A DNA stretch of 33,814 bases, from NCBI RefSeq assembly GCF_001039355.2, contig NW_019775968.1, positions 230,539 to 264,352 on the forward strand. The letters are read 5' to 3'. The position numbers were made by a program, and so were the translations under genes. Source of the DNA: Lingula anatina. Lineage: Eukaryota > Brachiopoda > Lingulata > Lingulida > Lingulidae. Positions within the stretch are counted from its first letter, which is position 1; each line of letters starts with the position of its first letter. Shown piece by piece: positions 1 through 13,062 of the stretch. Under the pieces are notes generated by a model. That model was not told the origin of the DNA, made no database searches, and saw nothing but the letters and a program-made list of their open reading frames with translations.

Positions 1-1554
<1,554 letters not shown>

Positions 1555-2445
1555 CTAATGTTGATTAAGATGTTAGAATATTGAAAAATATAAAGATGAG
1601 CTCTTTGTATCAGATGTGTTAAAATGCAATTGTCTCAATTTGAAACAATTTGTTGTAAATTGCTTATATGCCAGATAAAAATGTTAATATCATGTGACAA
1701 TTTTCTGCAACAATTATTTCACCATTAATTCACTCCCATGAAATGAAATTCAAAGTGCATTTGATGATGCAATTCTACGTGATGGCATATACAAATGGGT
1801 AAGCCATTCATAACCCTAACCTTCTTCTAGTGCTTTAAGAAATGACAGCAGAGGAAAAAAAAAACCTGCCTCCAAGAAGAATAGTTTGATTGAAAACGTC
1901 GGAATGTTTTCATTTTCTACATACCCACATGTGAAGGACTCAAGAGAAAGTTGTTAAAGGATTAAGAATAAAGTCACAATTTGTGGTGGGTGTTAGGGGA
2001 AATTACCAGGGATCAAAAACCAAGGTCTGGACATTCCTGAACAGAAATTGCTCTTCAACAAACGTTTCACACTCTGTGAAATCACCTAGCATCTGTCTGA
2101 TTCTATAATACATTTGTCTAATTTTCATTGTCAGCAGAAAAACGAAGGCTGGAGTTATTAGTTTTCACGCGTCATCATCCAATAAGCTGAGAAATTGAAT
2201 TAGATGCCAGACATCATTGTGCAACAATCGGACATGTGGGGAACAGAATGTTCATTTAGGACTTCAGTGTTCAGTTATAATCATTTTAGATGGCATTGAT
2301 GAATATATTTGCTCTCTCTTTCTGGCTTTTGAAAAAGAAAAACCAAAACAAAATTCTACAGATCTTTTTTTCAAAATAACAGTAAGACCCGTAATTGCAC
2401 TCAATGAGCTTCCTTATTACCAAACTGATCTGACAAAATTTCTTC

Positions 2446-2465
2446 ACTCCACTCCACTCCACTCC
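2446..2465. repeat. CACTC pentanucleotide repeat
   Basis: Four perfect CACTC-type units in a row. Confidence 0.85.
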
Positions 2466-3040
2466 AACATATTATCTAATGCTNTCATTTCTTTTTTTCC
2501 CAGACACATTTTGCTAAGAGATCACTAATGTCTACATCCTAGTTAATAACATGACACGAAATTAGATTGTTTCCTTTTGCACGAGATGATCACAAGTATA
2601 CAGACATACAAATAACATCACCAAACAGCTTTTGTTTATCCGGTTCAGTTAAATGACGCAAGTAAGTCTGCATTGGAGAAATTGATGTTTTGAGTAACAC
2701 AAATTATCACTGCTCTTCAGCACTGCACTGTGGAGAAGAAATGACAGTTGAACCCAAGTTGCTGAAAGTGATGCAAACACAGTCTAATGAAAAAAATTAT
2801 CGTGACAGACAGTGGTATAATGTGACATAATGACACAAATAACTCAATCATCAAAGCCATTGCAAGTCTGCAGAAAATCATTACATTTTTTTTTCACCTG
2901 AATAGACGGAACATTATTCCCAAGAACATGAACACAAATTAAACAGACTTCAGACCCATTTTCACAAGCAAGTAAACCGCAGACCAATAAACCAAGACAG
3001 AGCTGCAGTTGAATGAATAAACCTACTTTTTTTTTACCTT

Positions 3041-3078
3041 ATTATTTATTTATTTATTTATTTATTCATTTATTTTTT
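3041..3078. repeat. ATTT tetranucleotide microsatellite
   Basis: About eight TTTA/ATTT units with one interruption (TTCA), ending in a T-run. Confidence 0.85.
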
Positions 3079-3985
3079 CATAAAGGGCATGAAGGGAAAA
3101 GAAATGTCAATTGCTCTTATATAAACAAGATAACAAAGTTTCAACTGCATTAAAAATTTCAATGCCACAAATACATCAGCATCTTGCGAAAAATAGCATC
3201 ACCAACACATACAGGTGGAAAGAAGGGCCACTTTGTTTAACTCGTTGCTACTTATTTTCACAGTACGCATTATTTGTCAAAAATCTGAGGGAAAAAAAAA
3301 GAAGTGTAGCCTGGTATTGCCAATGGTTTAGCACTGATGATGATAGAAGCCAAGCCACTGAGGAGGGTTCATACGGACTGTTAACAGAGGTCTGTGGTAC
3401 ATTCACATTAGAAAACTGCCAAAATTGCTATGGTGAATAGGGGTTTCACCTGAATGATAATAAATTTAAACAAGGCAGCAAAGCTGTCAAATGTACAGAC
3501 AAAAAACAGGAAATAACTATGCACAAAATAGGCTACTGTCAATTCTGATGCAAAAGTACATTATGTTAAACTGCAAATTCAACATCAAATTTTAATTATG
3601 CTCAACAGGTAATACCAATGTAAGTAAAATGTGTAACAAGCATAAGGCTTCAGGCCCATGGGAGTTCAAGTTCACACTTTGAAAATGTATAACTTCCAGA
3701 AAAAGAAGCCAATTAGACTACTTTTCCAACTCAGGCTGCATTTTAGTCCTGTATTTCTTTTTTGAAAGTNTTTCATGACAACAGGCCTATCGGTTTTCCT
3801 TAAAATGTGTTAACAGGGTTGCATATATGCTGAAAAGTGAAAAAACAGCATTACTTCTACAATAATGGCCCGATCATGCTGATTTTCGAACTTGACCTGT
3901 GTTTTATGAATATTCATCAGCTCTGTAAATATAAAGCCAAAAAGTAAAACTGCCCTCCACTTATCGTGTTAACAAGGAAAGTGCA

Positions 3986-4047
3986 CGGCGCCGGCATCGG
4001 CGACGGCATCGGCGACGCCATCGGCATCGGCGACGACGGCGACGACA
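3986..4047. repeat. GC-rich minisatellite, unit GGCATCGGCGAC
   Basis: Imperfect tandem copies of a 12-bp unit GGCATCGGCGAC decay into GGCGAC hexamers. The block is strikingly GC- and CpG-rich within an otherwise AT-rich intron. It keeps frames open on both strands, which produces a spurious Pro/Met/Ser-rich minus-strand ORF. Confidence 0.85.
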
Positions 4048-4863
4048 GACGCAGGTGATGGCAATATGTACAGACACATCTGTGTCTGTACATAAAAAAA
4101 AATGATGGGATCAGTACTACAAACAGATAACTCAAATATTCATTTTTCAGTAAATGACCAATTCAAATAACCTTGCATTCTTATCAATGAAGAGAGACTC
4201 TTTTTGTACACTTAAATTCTTTTTTTAGATGTGTACATATTTTTAATGCATTCTCAGGTGCACATACTTGCACCATTATTTTTAGCCCACAGTATTAATC
4301 ATCACTCTTTTCCATGCTTTGGGGAACTGGGGCAAGAAAAAAAAAGGTTCCGTTTACTTTTTCCCTTTCCTTTTCCTAACTAATCTGACTATGCCATTCT
4401 TGCAGCAGCACTCTACACGTAAGTGCCCTTTAGACTTCATTCCTCCAAACTGATTCCTCATCTCCGCTAAAAACGAATCCAGGCATACACATCTCAGAAA
4501 AGGTTTGACTTGGGACTAGTAGATTAATTCTTACAACTTAACCCTCATTACAGAACACTTTTATATTGACAGACAATCCCTCCTACGCTTCACTCTTCAC
4601 TGCAGGTTAAATTTTTATCGGGCAGGATGATACAAAATGCACGAAGGCATGTCACTCTCGACCTGACCTCTGTGACCTTTGTAAATCCCTTAGATAAATA
4701 TAGTGCTCTCACCTGGTGACTACACTACACTGCACAGGTTGCCTACCTGGTGCATATCATTATACAGAGCAGCAGGCCCCTATGCTTTCAACCACAGGCC
4801 CTTAAAGCTGGATTTTCATCAATATCAACTAGTCTAGCTGTGATTAAATAACAGGTGCCCTGA

Positions 4864-4904
4864 CATGCACGCACACACATGCACATATGCACACATATAC
4901 ATCA
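4864..4904. repeat. CA-rich low-complexity run
   Basis: Degenerate CA/TA alternation sharing an exact 18-mer (4878-4895) with the CA run at 1213-1230. Confidence 0.75.
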
Positions 4905-6111
4905 TAAACAGGGGCCTATTAGATCTCCACAAAGGAACATATGAAGAGGCATGGCACAGATATATACATATCATGGCATGTGATCCGTTGTCTGTTGCCC
5001 TTAGAGAGAATATGTATGGTGTCACTGGTGGAGTGCAGGCATGAGAATCATGATACTGGCAGATGATTGAACATTATTTTGGGGAGAGGACATGGGGATT
5101 AGGAATTAATTGTATAACAATTCTTCTCAGTGTCTCTCCTTGGAGTTGGAGGTTGTTAAGTGTTTTATACAAATTTTTTTTTCAAATCATCATTACCTTT
5201 TTATAATATCATATGCAAATTATTTCTTTCCTTAGAAAATTTGACACAAACAGGTATCTTTCACAACTTCCAAATCATTGATGAATCTTTTCTTACAATC
5301 TGCACTAATGAACATTCTTCCTCCTTAGTTTTTTTATTAATAAAAGTGCGATATTTTTCTTTGCTATATTGTCTTCCCATCTTTTTCTGTATTGCAAATG
5401 ACCTGTGCTTGTATTCCACATTGCATTATAATTTTCCCCCATTTTTTTTTTTTCATTTTTACCAACTAATTACATAAATTTAGCCCAAACATCTGCTACT
5501 ATTCAGCTACACCTAGCACTTTAAAAGTGCACTTGACTCCATATAAACATAACCATTCATATGCCATAATAAAGCCTGCCCAAATTTTTAATACAAACAA
5601 TATAGATATACTGCTTGATTAGGTCAAATAACGGGCTCCTATGGTTTCCCAGATCTCTTCAAGTGTGATAAGTTTAACCTGGCTACTGTCTGCAATAGGT
5701 TATTCCTGGGAAATAAAAAGCTTTAGAAAATCTTAAGCAGAATGTGTTTTAAGTACGCTACCCTATGTGCTTGGTTATCCCTTGGAAATTGAGGGCTTTA
5801 CAAGTGCTCTAACAGAAATGGTGTTATCAGCCTGTTGATATATGAATGTCAAGCAACCCATGGGAGGGATAGAGATAGGCCTGTGGTGACTTTAAATATG
5901 CAGTTTTGTCCTTTTCCTTAGAAATACAGTGACTGGTAGATGTACTGCATATATGTATGTATTGCAGTTACTTATTTCCACTGCTATTGAGTGAATGGAG
6001 TTTTAGAAGCACTCATGCTTCATCCTGGACATTTGATAAAATTGCTTCACTGGACCAAGTTTTTATGATAGTTGTACCTGAGGAATAATGCTGCACTCAA
6101 TTTGATCGGCA

Positions 6112-6127
6112 GGGGGGGGGGGGGGGG
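6112..6127. repeat. Poly-G run
   Basis: Uninterrupted G homopolymer. Similar G or C runs occur at 4-21, 7811-7822, 25471-25490, 29611-29624 and 30298-30316. Confidence 0.9.
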
Positions 6128-8096
6128 TGTTGAAATAACTATGACAGTTCGTTAGAAAATAAAATGGACGGAAAACAGAAAGGTGATTTTTCAAGAAAAT
6201 GGAATACATACTCCAAAAGTAAAAGTAACTTAAATGATAACTCTACTCTTCTTCCATTGGTGTTCTTCCTGTGACTGAAATTCACCAGTGTGTTCAGACT
6301 GACATGCTTTGGAGTTGAAAAATCAGTCTCACTTCTGTCATCAGTCTATCAGATTACAGAATCTCCCTGTTACAACAAAGGTTTCCTTGTCAATCAGCTG
6401 ATCAATGGCCCTAGTTTTTCTGATTTTTCAATCCAACAAGTCCTTGTCTTAACAGAGACATCTGTGCAGCTAGCAGAATCCTCAAGAAGCATTCACAGTA
6501 ATTCTGTGACTGTGCACTAAGCTTAAGTTATTTCCAGAGCTACATTCTGTGAACCAGCACCATGGCAACTCTGAATCACCAAACTTAATGTAAAAAAACC
6601 CATTTTGTTTTTGTTTATATCTTTTTCCAAGGTACATGTAGAATTTATTCAGCAAGCTTAAGCGCTGAATAATGTGCAATTTACATTGTCTATATCTAGC
6701 AAGGTAATATCCACGGCTAACTCGTGCCCAAAACAAATAAACAAACATACCACAATAAACAGTGACTCAAAGCTTCATCTGGGGATGGTGGATATTTATC
6801 ATTCCATCAGACCTTATTCTAGGTAACACTTTATTATTCATTTGGACCTGAATCACTGAAAGGCTGTGAATCATTCTCAGAGCTGCTATTGACAAGAATG
6901 ACCCCTGGAATTCCAGGAAATCCAGAGTCCATGGCCTTAACATCATACCACACAGGCCCTGGAATGTATAACAATGAGTCACCTCATCAATTCTCTTCCT
7001 GGTGCCCTGTGTGAAATGATTGTGCCCCAAACTATGGATAATGGCAAGGTATCTTTTTATTAGTACACATGACCCAAGAATCAATCAGTCATGGTACAGG
7101 CTCTGTGTTGGTAACAAAACAAACAGTAATAAATATCCTTTTTATGTGACTCCTGGAAACTCTGCTGGATCAATCTCAGCCTCTGTCTACAATTCATTAA
7201 AGTCTGCTGAGACTGCTGGCTTGTTGACATTGCCAGAGAGATGGTGTTGATTTTTCCCATGCCTAAGTGTATGTGAGAGTGAAAGTGTGTAAAACCTGTG
7301 AGTATTTTTTGTTAAACCAATGAGTGTATGGGAGCATGCAAGTGAGTGAATAGTGAATAAGTGCACATACACATGACTTAGGGGTGATTGATGATGGGGG
7401 AGGGGGGGGGGAGTAGAACTTGTTTCTTATAATTCTCATTTCTCATCACTGTTCCTTCCTCATGAAAATTAAGAAGCATTAGCTGATTTTCTTAATCCAT
7501 ACCTAAAGGTTAAACTGTAAAATGCTGAAGTGTAATTTCACTTGACTTCACAAAAAAACTTCGTTTCAAGGTAGAAATACCATGCCACTGCTACTACCAG
7601 TGCAAGATATGTACCTATGCCTGTAAACATACAGCAGTTGACCTCAGTGTAACCCCAGTTGTGTCAATGTACACTTCAGTGGATGTGGACTGAAATCTCT
7701 CCTCTCCTACTATCCCTCTGACATAATTACACTTCTACCAAGAGATTCTTTTTAATAGAAAACCCATATTTTCTTTAAACCTACCAAGAACCCTTAAAAC
7801 TTCAATCCAGACCCCCCCCCCCCTCTCCCCACCACCATCCCGGGGAGCCTTAACCTTTGCCTCCACTGTGTACCCAGACTATGTTTAGACTGCTGGCTGT
7901 TCCAGAAGACTGGGTTTAATGTAATCATGCTTCAGAAATAGCACTGCATTCCCTTAATGTGGGCAGTTATTGATGTCGGGCATTTCGAAATCAGCATCAG
8001 AAAAAAAAAAAAAGTCTGATGAAGTCTAAGGCCACATTGATGTGTCTCAATATCTGTGCTATTGGACAGAAGTGCTCACACATAAGCACTTCCAGA

Positions 8097-8160
8097 TGTG
8101 TGTGTGTGTGTGAGGGTGCACGTGCGTGTGTGTGTGAGTGTGTGTGCGCACGCACACGCG
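8097..8160. repeat. GT/CG compound microsatellite
   Basis: A GT run interrupted by GAGGGTGCACGTGC, ending in GCGCACGCACACGCG. It is alternating purine/pyrimidine throughout and capable of Z-DNA. Confidence 0.85.
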
Positions 8161-9007
8161 CCTACACACGTTCATCAGTGTATATGCCCACTTAACCAGT
8201 AAGGGGTGGGTGAAAGCAAGGTGGAGTGGGAGGTGAATGCACAATCTACATCTACGCAAAGTCCTTTTTCTTTTGTAATGTGCACCAGCACTTTTTCACA
8301 TTCATTTGACATTCAATAAAAGCTTGCGTAAACAGAAATCCAACGAACCCTGATTACTGGGATCACTTCTTCTTAGGAAGAAGGGGGTGTTGTAAATGTC
8401 AGATTTTCTAATTAGATTCAGTTTATGTTCAGCAAATAAAATAAAATCTAAGAAGAATGACACTGTGGACCCTAGCGTTGAAAAAAGTGCAGGGATAGGG
8501 TTTGAGAGAGAAGAGAGCCCACTAGGGCTCAGGTCTCAACACCCTAGTGCACTTAGATTTAGAAGCCTTGAACCATCTGCGGAAAAAAAAAATTTGTTAA
8601 AATTTGTGTGACCTGATAGAGGGTAAAAGTACCATGAAGTACTTTCTACAATCCATGCAGGCACTGACCAATACAACATATAAATGGGTGCCTAAGAGTG
8701 GAATGAATCAAAATCTTCCTGGAAAGAGCTCAGAGTAGATTCACAGAACTCCCCTAAGATTTGCTCTGAGGTCAGATTCCTAGAAAACTACCCACATTAC
8801 AGTGTGAAAACATAATTTATATGTAACACACAGTGTTAGAAATTAAGGCTTGACCGTCTGCCCGGGGCTGACAACTTTCAGAACGGGCTGAGAAGTTTGC
8901 CCACCCAGAAGATATTCAGTCCAGCTACTTTTCAAGATGGCTGGACTTTCGGTCCAGCAACTTATTTTCAGAGAGGCAAACACTGATAACACACTATACA
9001 TATTATC

Positions 9008-9051
9008 TTTTCATCAACACGTTTTCCCATTTTCATCAACACATTTTCCCT
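9008..9051. repeat. 22-bp tandem duplication
   Basis: Two adjacent copies of TTTTCATCAACACRTTTTCC, with starts 22 bp apart at 9008 and 9030 and a single G/A difference. Confidence 0.8.
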
Positions 9052-9962
9052 AATATATGAATTCTGTATTTTTTCTTTTGGCAGAAATGGCATTTTTGTT
9101 TATTTCATTCATCAATCAAACTGAAAGATTTCCCCCAACTTTGCTCAAGACATTTTTGTGTGAACAATGCTGTCTCCCCACTTACAATATATATATATTT
9201 AAGTACACATCTTAGGACAGAGCTGTATGTTATTCAAACCTTCCTCAAAAGTTTCATAAGCAAGAATGATGGTGCAATAGAACAAAAAATTCTCAATCAA
9301 AAAAATTCTTTTTACAAACATGGAGTACGTGATGGCAAATAGAAACCTCAATCTGCTATAAATTTACTTTTTCATATTTATTTAACATGCATGTTTACAG
9401 TATATCTATCTTAATATCATTAAACAAACCATGGACTTAATGGCACACCTCTACTGGAGTAAGACTTGGGTACTTTAAACGCACCGGCTTGTTTCAAAAT
9501 CAACCTCTTTTATTTATACTGCGGGTCAATAATGTCAATATCCTCCCCTGACCATTCACCAAGCTCTCGTATTGATCTACTTTCCCACCAGTGACATTGT
9601 CTACTTGACTACTGCCTTCAGGAGCACTGGTTCTGTGAACCTTGTGCCCTCGTTATGATATCTCACCCAGACATGTTATACTCTGCCTGCAATGAATCCT
9701 GTCTGAAGAATTCTTGGAAGTAAAACTGCTTAGTGACAATATCAAGGGTACAACATTATCTTGAACAGATAGAAAATGGTTTGGGGCTTTGATTGCTAAC
9801 ACCTCTTTTCTTCTCCATTTCATTAAAAAGTTGTACTCTTTCTCAGAGCTGAAGAAATAATGGATTTCTTTCCAAAGTCCCTTTTTGTATAATAAACAGG
9901 AGTAGGGTATCTTTTGGACAAGACAAACACTGGCAATAATATTAAGTTTCTCTTTAATTCCT

Positions 9963-10030
9963 ACGCGTATGCATTTAATTTTTTTTTTTTTTTTTTTTTG
10001 CCAATCTCAAAAATATTTTCAAACGCGTAT
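9963..10030. repeat. Poly-T tract bounded by direct repeat ACGCGTAT
   Basis: A run of about 21 T (9979-9999) sits between two exact copies of ACGCGTAT (9963-9970 and 10023-10030). The arrangement resembles a small A/T-tailed insertion with an 8-bp target duplication, but the interior is too short to classify. Confidence 0.45.
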
Positions 10031-10911
10031 AAAAATATATTTCTTTCCTAACAAAATCTCATCCTAAATCAATGTCGCCACATCCCAAAAGGTATTTTCA
10101 CAAAAGAATATCGACATCTTAATAAATTTGTTACTACATGTTGGAACAAGCCACTGGTGTAATCAATATATCTGTAGACCACTGGGTGAACCTGATCTGT
10201 CACCAAAACAGCATGGGGCTTGACATCTCCAGGTCGACTTGACATTTTCAGGGACATAGAATTTCAGATAATAACTCACTTGGAATTTTGGATAGTAACC
10301 AGCAAATTACTTACTGATAGATATGGTTGTTGTTACATATTTTCAAGAAGCACTGGTAATATTTTGCTTTCACATTATAGATGCTTGTTTGACCACAGAG
10401 TACCTGACCTGCCTGGGGACTTTGTTCTAAAGAGGTAGTGGGGCTTAACTTGTGATCTGACAAGCTTCAAAACAAATCTACAAATCAAAATATTGATTCC
10501 TCCCCTCTCCACCATATTTCTGTACACATTTCAATATATCCTTCAAGTGAGAGAGACATCCAAATCTTTTGGAAAGACTTCCCAATCACTCAACACATCA
10601 AAAATTTTATTTTCATATTTCACTACATAGCAAATTCCCTGCACATGCCATTGAATCAAGTAAATAAAATTTGGAAGGGATCATGTAGTCAAAGATGTAA
10701 ATTATGCTCTATTTGTGTATGTATGTGGGAGCGTACATGTGTGTGTTGACAGGAAGGGATTTGCAGTGAGTTGTCACTAACCTAAAATAACCCTTAACCA
10801 TTCCTCACACCGAAGTATCAAAAGGCACCAAGGGAAATCAAGTTAATTTTCACTTTTCAACCTTAATTTTTGAGGTTTGAACTCGAACCTCGACCGATTT
10901 AAAACTTAAAC

Positions 10912-10954
10912 ATTTCAGTGGTGAGTTAACCATGTTTAACCAAATCACTGAAAT
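10912..10954. repeat. Inverted repeat / hairpin
   Basis: Perfect 9-bp arms ATTTCAGTG (10912-10920) and CACTGAAAT (10946-10954) enclose a 25-bp loop that itself contains GTTAAC/TTTAAC. No function is assigned. Confidence 0.6.
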
Positions 10955-11755
10955 CTTCCACAACTAACCTGGTCATTGGCTAGCCCCCATAGGTCTTATT
11001 TCAAAACTAACAGGGTGTCTAACACGTGGTAGGGATGCTCGTATAGAAATCATAGACCTGATAAACTGAACTATCACGAAGTCGATTACGATGACGCTAT
11101 TCACATGCAATATTACACTGCTGCTTATTTCATGGAAGTTTATTTTCATTAAGGTGGGTGGGTGGGCAGGTGACGCAAAGAAAAGTGCAAACATCGTACT
11201 TCTAGCCACATATATATTGCAATAAGAGGCATATATTATCAGTTTGATTTGGTCATTGTGAGATGGAGATGTAGTCACTTTGTGATACATGAGGAGAAAT
11301 GCTGCTTAGACAGAGCTCACCTAGGAATTGAAAAATAGTCAAGCTCTTCACATGAATGAAACCATGCAGTTATTAGAAGGGGGTATACATCAAAATATAT
11401 ATTAGCCACTGCTCTTAATTTTTCTAAGCCAAATAAGATTGAAAAATTCAATTTGACTACAGATCAAGTATAAGAGAAAAATGTATATCTAATCTTTCAG
11501 TTTGTTGGCATGAAGTATTGTATTAACCGCTTACGAAAAATTATTTAAAATAAATGGAGGGTTGTCTTCTTTCCATATTTGTACTCCACTTCAGAACAAT
11601 TAGCAGATTTGTATGAGAGAGCCACAATATCCCATTACTAACATATAAACTTTATGAAAAAAAAAAAAAAAAAATCCATCCCACTCTGCTGGGAATATCT
11701 CAGCTAGCTAGCTCACTCAGTAGCATGATGGACCCTTATTGATTTTTTTGAACAG

Positions 11756-11790
11756 ACACCCACATCAAGCCTGCGTCTGTTCCCACCTTG
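11756..11790 (+). CDS. Candidate internal exon of a small nested plus-strand gene
   Basis: A 35-nt segment between a good acceptor (TTGATTTTTTTGAACAG) and a good donor (TTG/GTAAGC). Read with two leading bases it gives THIKPASVPTL and ends in phase 0, compatible with the candidate exons at 12032/12056-12100 and 12610-12711. The inference rests only on splice signals and phase. I do not recognise the peptide, and such a short exon could arise by chance. Confidence 0.25.
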
Positions 11791-12609
11791 GTAAGCAATT
11801 TATCCTAGCTGTACGCAACTCTTGGTTTACTGTTCCTCCCACTCTGTCTGCGGGCATATTGTCCTATTCAAACAACTGTGAATGGAGAAACTTGCACGTT
11901 TTAATATCAACTGTTCGTTTTATTTTTGGATTTTCTTTTTTCGTTCTTTTATTTTCTGTATTTTAACAACACCCCCACAGTACATTATGTTGAGAGAAAA
12001 AACCTTCTACATCAAGTGATGGATTCAATAGATGGGTTTGAGGAAAAAAGTTCAGAGGAAAAGATTTACACCTATAAAGTTCAAGACTCCAGAGAAAACT
12101 GTATGTCATAGCTATTCAGGTACTGAAAAAAAACTTAGTGTTCAAACTCCCATCTTGCCTATCCTCTTAGCTCTTCCAAACTCTTTCATCTCACAAATCA
12201 CCAACCTATCAATAATGGGTTGATCTCCCAGATCAGTCTGACTGAGAAAAAAAATCATTCTTATTTCAGACTAAACACTGCTGTCTTTCATCTTTTTCAA
12301 GTGATTCCTCTTAATTTGCCATGATTGCTAAGAGGAGCAATGTGGTTTGGTAAAATCCCTTTTATCCTTATTAAATTATGTCCCAAGTTAGTAGGTCTAA
12401 TGCACCAAATTCAACAATTACATGTTGGCAAAAGGATGTTGGCATTTTATATAATATTTCTCCGCCTTCAAGAAAAATGTTGAACACATTTTAAAATATA
12501 AAAGTTATGAGCTTAAAAAATCTAATTATTTAAATCTATTTTCTTCTTTAGTGTAACCCTACAAAAATGTTGGGTTATTGCTTTAATTCATTTTTATTTT
12601 TTCCTTCAG
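11791..12609 (+). other. Candidate introns of the nested gene, with a possible middle exon at 12032-12100
   Basis: Within this stretch, 12032-12100 (or 12056-12100 from a nearer AG) reads in phase 0 at both ends. It gives a basic peptide containing RKRFTPIKFKTPEKT and is followed by GTATGT as donor. Its acceptors are weaker than those of the flanking candidates. The rest is A/T-rich and non-coding. The poly-A run at 11657-11674 lies just upstream. Confidence 0.25.
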
Positions 12610-12711
12610 TCAAAGCCAACCTACAAGCCTGGTAAAAAATGGCCCACTGCTGACTCCACCTTAATTGCTCTGGTTCATGAGCAAGCAGCTAGACGTACCA
12701 AGGCTAAGTGA
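12610..12711 (+). CDS. Candidate terminal coding exon of an unrecognised plus-strand gene nested in the DYRK1 intron
   Basis: A long pyrimidine tract ends TTTTTCCTTCAG. After it an open frame starts in phase 0: SKPTYKPGKKWPTADSTL, then a helical-looking stretch ending ARRTKAK and a TGA stop (33 residues). An AATAAA signal lies about 250 bases downstream at 12959-12964, giving a plausible short 3' UTR. Base composition here is less A/T-rich than its surroundings, as expected for coding sequence. The phase agrees with candidate exons at 11756-11790 and 12032/12056-12100. I do not recognise the family; the peptide is short, basic and proline/lysine-containing. It could also be a retropseudogene fragment or chance. 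No 5' exon or start codon was located. Confidence 0.42.
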   Translation, partial: SKPTYKPGKKWPTADSTLIALVHEQAARRTKAK

Positions 12712-12958
12712 TGCACTGATTTCCTCTCTGCCAGACTAAAAAACTAAGTTGTCAGTACAGGCAAGAAGTGATATCATTCTGAATTTCTTTGCCTTACTCA
12801 TCTCTTATTTCACAACAATGAAGGTTGTTGGGAGTCTGCGAGTTTCAAAACAAAGTCTAGACTGTAAAACTTTCAATGACAGTTATGCAACTGTACACTA
12901 ATACTATGAAGACTGCAGACTTATTTTTTCATTAGAATATAACAATACCATTTATATC

Positions 12959-12964
12959 AATAAA
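12959..12964 (+). terminator. Candidate polyadenylation signal AATAAA for the nested plus-strand gene
   Basis: A canonical AATAAA 248 bases past the TGA at 12709-12711. In an A/T-rich region such a hexamer is also expected by chance. Confidence 0.35.
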
Positions 12965-13038
12965 TTTGATATGGGCACGCCGCATGTGGGCATTTTTGAA
13001 CTTGACACATCTGCACCAGATTTGAACAGAGTACCACC

Positions 13039-13062
13039 AAAAAAAAAAAAAAAAAAAAAAAA
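13039..13062. repeat. Poly-A run
   Basis: A homopolymer of about 24 A. No target-site duplication or upstream retroelement body is visible. Confidence 0.9.

Noticed and set aside
3917-4135. Minus-strand ORF with Pro/Met/Ser repeats
   Set aside because: It is explained by the GGCATCGGCGAC minisatellite, with no splice sites or recognisable domain.
10069-10257. Minus-strand ORF PGDVKPHAVLVTDQVHPVVY as a possible exon
   Set aside because: The sequence looks coding-like in part, but no convincing acceptor/donor pair or known family was found.
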